Source of the DNA: Euperipatoides rowelli
Taxonomy: Eukaryota > Onychophora > Udeonychophora > Euonychophora > Peripatopsidae
Assembly: GCA_003024985.2 (NCBI GenBank)
Contig: PXIH01S0002849.1
Length of the DNA stretch: 11,941 bases
Strand: one strand, 5' to 3'
Made by a program: the position numbers and the translations under genes. The notes under the pieces are model-generated. The model saw nothing but the letters and a program-made list of their open reading frames with translations. It had not been told where the DNA came from and made no database searches. How positions within the stretch are numbered: the stretch's first letter is position 1; each line of letters opens with the position of its first letter. Below, in pieces: positions 7,010-11,941 of the stretch.

Positions 7010-8480
7010 AGCGTACTGTAATTCTTTAAAACCTAACAAATTCTATATTTAAAACCTTGATCTTTTAACTGCATATAATGGACAGAACAAATGTTACCAT
7101 TTACAAATAAATATTTGAGCTTATTTGTATAAGAGTAGCCTAAGTTACATGTTTTTAAAATTATTTTCAAATTTCTTTCCAGTGGATAATTTTTCTTTCT
7201 GTTGGTAAGATTTAAAATCCCATTGGAGTAGGTCAAGAGGGTCCACATTACACAAATTATATATTTCTATATGCACAAGGACCAATTCTGAACATTAACT
7301 ATTCATTTCACAAGACAATGTCACTTAACAGAAAAATCATTTGTTTTTCATCAAGTATTTATTTTCGTCACACCATCAGTCTGTGATGTGCTAATCAGCT
7401 TGATGAGAAAATGAGAAATTAATAGTGTCACAATTAACAACCAACAAATTAGGGCTGGAGTTTTATTACTTAGTGATAGAAATTGTAATTTTGAAGTTAT
7501 TTCTGTCTATTTTATGCTTCATTTACACAATGCAATAAAAGCTACGAGTATAACTAAAATACATTAGGCCTAATTACTTCCAAAATTGTCATAGGCCTAA
7601 TTTGAAAATATATCGATCTAGGCTAAGTGAAGTTATAGCTTATTCCTTTAAGTGCTATTTATGTAAGTTATTATTAGTAGTAGTAATTAATAGTAATATT
7701 TGTTAATATTGGTTATAACAAAATATATCAGTATTTTAAAAAAAATAGTAGACAGATTGAATTCCCATGGAAAGTTTTGTAGAGGGGTAGGAAGTGGCAG
7801 GATTTTGTAGTCCATGGGAAATTTATATTAAAAATATATTTTAACAATATCAACCTCTTTATTTAATATTAACTTGTGGTTTTTCATAAATGGATTATAT
7901 ATGCCAATGTTGTGTACTATCAAAAGTGTATAGGCATGAGCAAAGAAGTTTAATCGACACAGAATTAAATGCACAAATTTTGAATATTGCTTATTTTGGT
8001 TATAGACTACTACCGCAATACTTTTTCAATATTTTAATGAATTATTTAATAATATTTCCTATTTTTTTTTTTTTTTTAAATTTAAATGCCCAAAGATTAA
8101 GATATTATTCTAATAGCTAATCAATTTAAGAATTTGATATTTCCTGATAGACTGCCCTCCTGAAGTTCATATGAGATTATAGCATACATACCTTAACAAG
8201 CTAAGAAGTTTGTTTGAGGTCTTATTGTGTAGGCCAATAGAACCATGACTGCTTTGAAAACTGTAGTCACAATTATTATGCTATTTGGATATTTGGAGGC
8301 TAGGGCAATTAAAAAAAATGATGTATTCATTGCAAGAGAATATACATGAACAAATGGAATCAACAAACTTTTCAAAATAGACCTAAATTTTTTGGAACTT
8401 CTAGTTTTGTTTGAATGAAATTAAATTTGAATTAGGCTATGTCTTTCCAATGTTTAAAATTTTTAAAATAATTATTACGG
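7010..8480. other. A+T-rich stretch with no recognised gene; two small hairpins
   Basis: Three open frames of 60-76 codons (minus 7033-7248, plus 7890-8120, minus 8193-8375) have no recognisable domain. The last is hydrophobic because its strand is T-rich. Two inverted repeats stand out: CATCAAG/CTTGATG at 7349-7405 with an inner TCACA/TGTGA pair, and TTCCCATGGA/TCCATGGGAA at 7762-7820. TAGGCCTAATT words near 7564 and 7591 are part of the background motif habit of this DNA. Confidence 0.45.
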
Positions 8481-8487
8481 TATAGAA

Positions 8488-8590
8488 TATTTTTAATAAG
8501 CTTTTTGGGGGGCTGTTGGAACACATTGTTAGGTTACTAGCTACTTTTTTTTAATAAGGTTTTTTTTTTTTTTTTTTTGCTGTTGGAATA
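8488..8590 (+). repeat. Dispersed repeat, copy 1 (uninterrupted)
   Basis: The order is ATATTTTTAATAAGC, a T/G run, GGCTGTTGGAACACATTGTT, AGGT, about 40 bases, a long T-run, then a second GCTGTTGGAA. The same order is found inverted at 10250-10596. The pair share the 18-19 bases around CTGTTGGAACAC almost exactly. The repeat has no coding capacity, and its full length and class are unknown. Confidence 0.65.
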
Positions 8591-8608
8591 GATTTTTAAA
8601 TTTTGAGG

Positions 8609-8722
8609 GGGATGTACAGACCCCCTGGACACCCCACTAAAAACACCCTTGTTCACCCCTTTCTGAGCAAGAATTGACATGAATTGGTTATGGTATAAAC
8701 AAGGGTGTCCGCAGGGGTCCTC
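8609..8722. repeat. C/G-rich inverted segment with outward-facing CAAGGGTGT ends
   Basis: GACCCCCTGGACACCCC and AACACCCTTG on the left oppose CAAGGGTGTCCGCAGGGGTC on the right, with 48 bases (8652-8699) between. CAAGGGTGT also forms the terminus of the hAT-like element at 10942-11379. Here the two termini point away from each other, as if the right end of one element and the left end of another had come to lie side by side. Alternatively this is one small hairpin. No partner ends or TSDs were found. Confidence 0.5.
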
Positions 8723-8827
8723 CTGGAAAAATGAGATCAACCAAAAATATAGGTATTTAATATAAAATTGTCAATCTTTAATAATATTACAAGTGTGAAG
8801 TATCGATTAATGGTTATCAAAATGTCC

Positions 8828-9112
8828 TTACAATCAAAAAAAAAAGCCTATCAAAATATTTATAATGAAAAATATACAGTAGATTCTTTGACTTTTTTAT
8901 TTACAACAAAAAAAAAGCTTATCAAAATATTTATAATGAAAAATATAGATTCTTTGACTTTTTTCTTTACAACTAAAAAAAGCTTATCAAAATATTTATA
9001 ATGAAAAATATACAGTAGATTCTTTGACTTTTTTCTTTACGACCAAAAAAAAAAAAGCTTATCCAAATATTTATAATGAAAAATATAGATTCTTTGACTT
9101 TTTTTTCTTTAT
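8828..9112 (+). repeat. Minisatellite, four units of 66-73 bp with alternating long and short forms
   Basis: The unit is TTACAAC-A(n)-GCTTATC-AAAATATTTATAATGAAAAA-TATA-(CAGTA)-GATTCTTTGACTTTTTTC. Units begin near 8828, 8901, 8967 and 9037. Units 1 and 3 carry the pentamer CAGTA after AAATATA; units 2 and 4 lack it. This indicates that a two-unit block was duplicated as a whole. Units are otherwise very similar, differing mainly in A-run length. There are no unique spacers, so it is not CRISPR-like. Both strands give open frames through the array, but these only reflect the repeat. Confidence 0.9.
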
Positions 9113-9119
9113 ACGTGTT

Positions 9120-10130
9120 TAGATATTTAATCAAGCAACAAAATTGCAAAATATAAATTAGGAAAGGAGACAATATTACATTTTAAAATTTCTTTGACCA
9201 GTATTTAAATATTATTATTTAGTGTACCGGTATTGGAATTGGCATTACCAAAAAAAATTATTTGCAGTTAAAATTAAATAAAACTAAATAATGCATCACT
9301 TTATTCCTTTTTATTGGCTGATCCCTTCTTTCTTAGTTCGATATAATTGTATAAAGGCTAATAAACCTAAAGAGACATGAAATAAATAAATAAATAAAAT
9401 CCTGGAAACAACCAGCTTTAATATTTAGACAGCTATACAAAGCATTTTATACTCCCCCCCCCCCTCACTATTTAATTAAAGTAAATTCAATTGCTTTTAT
9501 AGATACTAAAATAGTCGACCTTCAAATAGGTTTTTCAATTATTGCTAACGATGTCCAAATAATGCACACCAGTTCAAAACTATTTAGAGCCCTTTAATAG
9601 AAAACGTGTTTAATAGTTTCTTAGTAGTGGGGAAGGAGCGGCTCTGTATCGGCACAGTCTACATTTCCGTGCATGAACAACTTACTATTAAGGCTAATGA
9701 ACAACAGATTTACATAAATAATTCTTTTTTTTATACTGATAAAAAGACATATCTACGGGCAAACAGTACGCCTATGTAAAGAAAAATATGCAAAATGAAG
9801 AAATACTGTAATCGCATACATTAATGAAACGGTATAAACTCAAAGAGTATATTTATTGGTTGCTCTTACGCGTACAAAATTAAATGGCAAGGAGTGAAAA
9901 TAATACAACAGCATCTTTTTTTTTTTTAATTCCTAATTATACCCCACAACATAGAGTAAGGAATATACTCTGACTATGCCCCACAAGCCACAACTGAGCT
10001 AATAAAATCGGACCAGCTTCAATTTAAAATAAAGCCTCAAATACAAAATTGTACAACTTACAGAATTGGTTGTCTCAGTCATAATAGTTAATTACAGTAT
10101 ACTGTATAGAGCTAAAGCCCCATCTTTGGC
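9120..10130. other. Gene-free stretch with simple repeats
   Basis: An (AAAT)n tract lies at 9380-9399, an 11-C run at 9454-9464 and a T-run near 9919-9928. The part from about 9640 to 9880 has more CpG (for example TACGCGTAC near 9868) than its surroundings. No gene, promoter motif or RNA could be supported. Confidence 0.45.
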
Positions 10131-10133
10131 GGA

Positions 10134-10200
10134 GGGGGGGGGGTATTGGTTAGGACTGTAGTCCTGGGGCCCAGGCCAAGGTGGGGAGGGGGGACAAATG
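10134..10200. repeat. G-rich, transposon-end-like patch
   Basis: A run of ten G (10134-10143) is followed by GGTTAGGACTGTAGTCCTGG, GGCCCAGGCC and GGTGGGGAGGGGGG. GGTTAGGACTGTA recurs at 10448-10460. G/C-run patches next to CCTGGGCC-type words are common at the ends of invertebrate DNA transposons. No paired end or TSD was found, so the assignment is open. Confidence 0.35.
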
Positions 10201-10330
10201 GATGACCAAACTACATAAGATTACACTACATTGTTATGACATTTAGGCCCTACTTAACAGCCAAAAAAAAAATTTATAAAAATAAATAGCCTTTTTACAC
10301 CTAACAAAGTGTTCCAACAGCCAAAAAAAA

Positions 10331-10338
10331 AAAAAAAC
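10331..10338. repeat. Target-site duplication, left copy (inverted-repeat transposon)
   Basis: AAAAAAAC directly precedes GGCCAGATTCCG and matches 10575-10582. The word is low in complexity, so on its own it is weak. The paralogous uninterrupted copy at 8488-8590 supports the junction. Confidence 0.65.
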
Positions 10339-10574
10339 GGCCAGATTCCGTTATTTGCCCACCAATATGGCTGACAATAGTAAGTTGAAATTATCAGCAA
10401 AAGATTATTTCACGTTTAGATTAGCCTAGGGTTCAGGGTTGCAGTAAGGTTAGGACTGTAAAGAAAATATACAAAATCGGCGAGAAAAAATAATAATTCC
10501 ACATGCTACTACGTTTTAGCTGTCGGACGACTCCTAACATTAATTATGTTGGTGGGCAGAAACGGAATCTGACC
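10339..10574. mobile_element. Small inverted-repeat DNA transposon (MITE), 236 bp
   Basis: The left end GGCCAGATTCCGTTATTTGC continues CCACCA. The right end, reverse-complemented, is GGTCAGATTCCGTTTCTGCC and also continues CCACCA. This gives TIRs of about 26-28 bp with three or four differences. An AAAAAAAC word follows each outer edge in direct orientation, suggesting an 8-bp TSD. No ORF is present. GG-starting TIRs with 8-9-bp TSDs are known in Merlin and Mutator-like elements, while hAT ends normally start CA, so the superfamily is left open. The element lies inside copy 2 of the dispersed repeat and is therefore younger than it. Confidence 0.78.
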
Positions 10575-10582
10575 AAAAAAAC
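10575..10582. repeat. Target-site duplication, right copy (inverted-repeat transposon)
   Basis: AAAAAAAC follows the CTGACC end, identical to 10331-10338. Confidence 0.65.
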
Positions 10583-10599
10583 TTTATCAAAAATATAAG

Positions 10600-10933
10600 G
10601 GAGTGGTAGAAGGCCCTGCCTGGGTTTCCAGTCCCGGGCCCGATTAGGATGTAGGGGGCCTGATAGGTCGTAGTTATTTTTTTAATTGTCTACTTATAAA
10701 AGAAGATAATCTGTATTGTTTGAGTAAAATTATAAAATATCTAAAGGATAATTTGGCAAAATAATGCTGTAGGATAAAATTCAGGACCTCAACATTCAAG
10801 ACAGCAGATTTGGGAAGAAATGTCTTATTTCCTCTCTGTGTTATACAATTTAAAACATGGGGATGAGTGAAATGGGAGAAATATTAACCAGAATTAAATA
10901 TTTGGACACTAAATCAAGTAGGGACTAGTGACA
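10600..10933. other. Gene-free stretch between two transposons
   Basis: A G/C-richer patch at 10611-10670 contains CCTGCCTGGGTTTCCAGTCC and CGGGCCCG, resembling degraded transposon-end sequence. The remainder is ordinary A+T-rich DNA. Confidence 0.4.
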
Positions 10934-10941
10934 CTGCTGAG
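10934..10941. repeat. Target-site duplication, left copy (hAT-like element 2)
   Basis: CTGCTGAG sits just outside CAAGTGTGTA and recurs exactly at 11380-11387. It is a mixed-composition 8-mer, so chance is unlikely. Confidence 0.85.
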
Positions 10942-11048
10942 CAAGTGTGTATATTATAGAAAATATATTTTTGGGGGGCCAACCATATTCATCCATCAGA
11001 TTAGTAGGATATAGTTTCCTAGTAGGCCTATCCGGAGTTTATAAAACG

Positions 11049-11115
11049 AAATCATTTTAACGCTCTAAATATGGTTGATCAGTGATCAACCATATTTAGA
11101 GCGTTAAAATGATTT
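11049..11115. repeat. Perfect palindrome, 33-bp arms and a 1-base spacer
   Basis: The left arm 11049-11081 starts AAATCATTTTAACGCTCTAA and ends GGTTGATCA. A single G follows, and 11083-11115 is its exact reverse complement. Pairing stops abruptly on both sides. The word CAACCATATT also occurs at 10980-10989, outside the palindrome and in the same orientation as the right arm. Confidence 0.95.
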
Positions 11116-11286
11116 TGTGGATCATTCTCAATTGCCTTGTATGGCTACTATGAGCGCTACTGTGCCATTGTAAACCGATATTTTTACGTGTGGTGTAAAC
11201 ATATTAAGAGGTAGATTTAACAACCTTGTATTTAGATTATTTTATTTTTTATTCAATTTTTTTTTATGAAACTTGTACTTGTAAAA

Positions 11287-11311
11287 TTAATTAAATTANT
11301 TAATTAAATTA
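11287..11311. repeat. 12-bp direct repeat around an ambiguous base
   Basis: TTAATTAAATTA occurs at 11287-11298 and 11300-11311, with N at 11299 between. The ambiguity probably reflects polymorphism or slippage in the repeat. Confidence 0.8.
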
Positions 11312-11379
11312 TACCAACACATTTTAATTTCAGGGGGGCCAGGGCCTTTTGCCCCCCCCCCCCCATAAATACACCCTTG

Positions 11380-11387
11380 CTGCTGAG
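11380..11387. repeat. Target-site duplication, right copy (hAT-like element 2)
   Basis: CTGCTGAG follows the ACACCCTTG terminus and equals 10934-10941. Confidence 0.85.
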
Positions 11388-11941
11388 GGGGGAAAAGGAA
11401 GCACCAATCATCCTGAACAATGATGCCTGGTCAGTTTAATGCTACTCAATGGGTCAACACCCTAAATAAATTCCCTAAATTAAGTCGTTGACTCAAGAGT
11501 CACCATAAACAGGCTCCAATCAGAAGCCAATTGCTTACTTCATCAGTAGAATTCTTATACAATCCATCTCAGAGAAGGGGGGAGGGGCACCAATGGTCTC
11601 TCAAGACACAGACAGCTATTGACTTCACTTGGCCGTAATTGTTAGGCTACTATATATGTTCCACTTATAGGATGGTCAAAACTTTAAGTGAAAATTTAGT
11701 CATCTTTTCTCATCACTGTAGTGTACATACAGTAAATATTCAAATTAGTCAAACTAAATAAATTAATAGCTTACTTAATAAAAAATTAACATCCCTGTAA
11801 CTTATGAAAAAAATTTAAATCACTAGCCTCAATATTTTACATTTTATTATTTTTAAAACAATACTGGAAGTTAAATTGTAACACTTGATTCTAACAGTAG
11901 GCTAATTTACAATACCGTATATAAAAATAATCTTTTTTTTT
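11388..11941. other. Gene-free right end of the window
   Basis: No coding region was found. GGGGCACCAAT-like words at about 11399-11407 and 11584-11595 form a loose direct repeat. TGACTCAAGAGTCA at 11489-11502 is a small inverted repeat. The window ends in a T-run. Confidence 0.45.

Larger units (their letters stand above)
10250..10596 (-). repeat. Dispersed repeat, copy 2, split by a transposon insertion
   Basis: Reverse-complemented and with 10339-10574 plus one TSD copy removed, this reads ATATTTTTGATAAAGT, T-run, GGCTGTTGGAACACTTTGTT, AGGT, spacer, T-run, GGCTGTTAAG. That is the same layout as 8488-8590. AACAGCCAAAAAAAAA occurs twice on the plus strand (about 10257 and 10316), matching the two GCTGTTG words of copy 1. 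Confidence 0.6.
10942..11379. mobile_element. Non-autonomous hAT-like DNA transposon, 438 bp
   Basis: The left end is CAAGTGTGTATATTAT. The right end, reverse-complemented, is CAAGGGTGTATTTAT, so the TIRs match over about 13 of 15 positions. Both ends then run into G-runs and GGCC words (GGGGGGCCAACC on the left; CAGGGGGGCCAGGGCC and a 13-C run at 11352-11364 on the right). Flanking CTGCTGAG copies are a perfect 8-bp TSD, which together with CA-starting ends points to hAT. No transposase is encoded. Inside lies a perfect palindrome (11049-11115). An unresolved base (N at 11299) falls between two TTAATTAAATTA copies. Confidence 0.82.

Noticed and set aside
7033-7248. 71-codon minus-strand frame with mixed composition
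   Set aside because: It reads more like protein than its neighbours, but no motif, homologue or splice context could be named. Frames of this length are expected by chance.
7890-8120. 76-codon plus-strand frame with a CQCC motif near its start
   Set aside because: Weak start context, a run of phenylalanines from a T-tract, and no recognisable domain.
8193-8375. 60-codon minus-strand frame resembling membrane segments
   Set aside because: Hydrophobicity follows from T-rich codons. There is no family motif, and the length is within chance for this composition.
8828-9112. CRISPR-like array
   Set aside because: Units are contiguous and alike throughout, with no unique spacers.
8768-9173. Overlapping plus and minus frames of 66-77 codons
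   Set aside because: Both run through the minisatellite and repeat its unit; they carry no independent coding signal.
8692-9838. GGTATAAA at 8692-8699 and 9831-9838 as a possible TSD for an element starting at 8700
   Set aside because: The sequence before the second copy is not an inverted match to CAAGGGTGT. A shared A+T-rich 8-mer at this distance is likely by chance.

Overview
The window reads as non-coding DNA from a eukaryote, most likely an invertebrate animal and plausibly marine. It is about 70% A+T by eye. It has long homopolymers, microsatellites, many short non-autonomous transposons and the 3' end of a non-LTR retrotransposon. Nothing resembles bacterial operons, CRISPR, phage or plasmid functions. 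No intact cellular gene, tRNA or rRNA could be recognised. Taxonomy rests only on style: frequent words such as TAGGCCTA, GTAGGCTA and TACTGTA, and C/G-run transposon ends. It is a weak inference.

Layout. Bases 1-1310 hold simple repeats and unremarkable A+T-rich sequence. Bases 1339-2000 are the 3' end of a LINE: the C-terminal tail of the reverse-transcriptase ORF with an LWNSLP motif, a polypurine-rich 3' UTR and an AAATAAA-type tail. Bases 2134-2722 form one long near-palindromic foldback element. Bases 3640-4036 are slightly less A+T-rich, with short open frames of unknown meaning. Bases 4145-4871 are a complete non-autonomous hAT-like element with a perfect 8-bp target-site duplication (TSD). 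Bases 6509-6596 look like a retroposed mRNA 3' end on the minus strand, followed by compound AAT/ATG microsatellites.

The right third is layered. Bases 8488-8590 and 10250-10596 are two inverted copies of one dispersed repeat. The second copy is interrupted by a 236-bp inverted-repeat transposon (10339-10574), so the first copy serves as an empty-site control inside the window. Bases 8828-9112 are a four-unit minisatellite in which long and short units alternate. Bases 10942-11379 are a second hAT-like element with a perfect 8-bp TSD, and it carries a perfect 33-bp-arm palindrome.

There is no multi-gene system here. The best material is the set of transposons whose ends, duplications and nesting can be read directly. 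The most unusual structures are the foldback, the perfect hairpin and the nested insertion.
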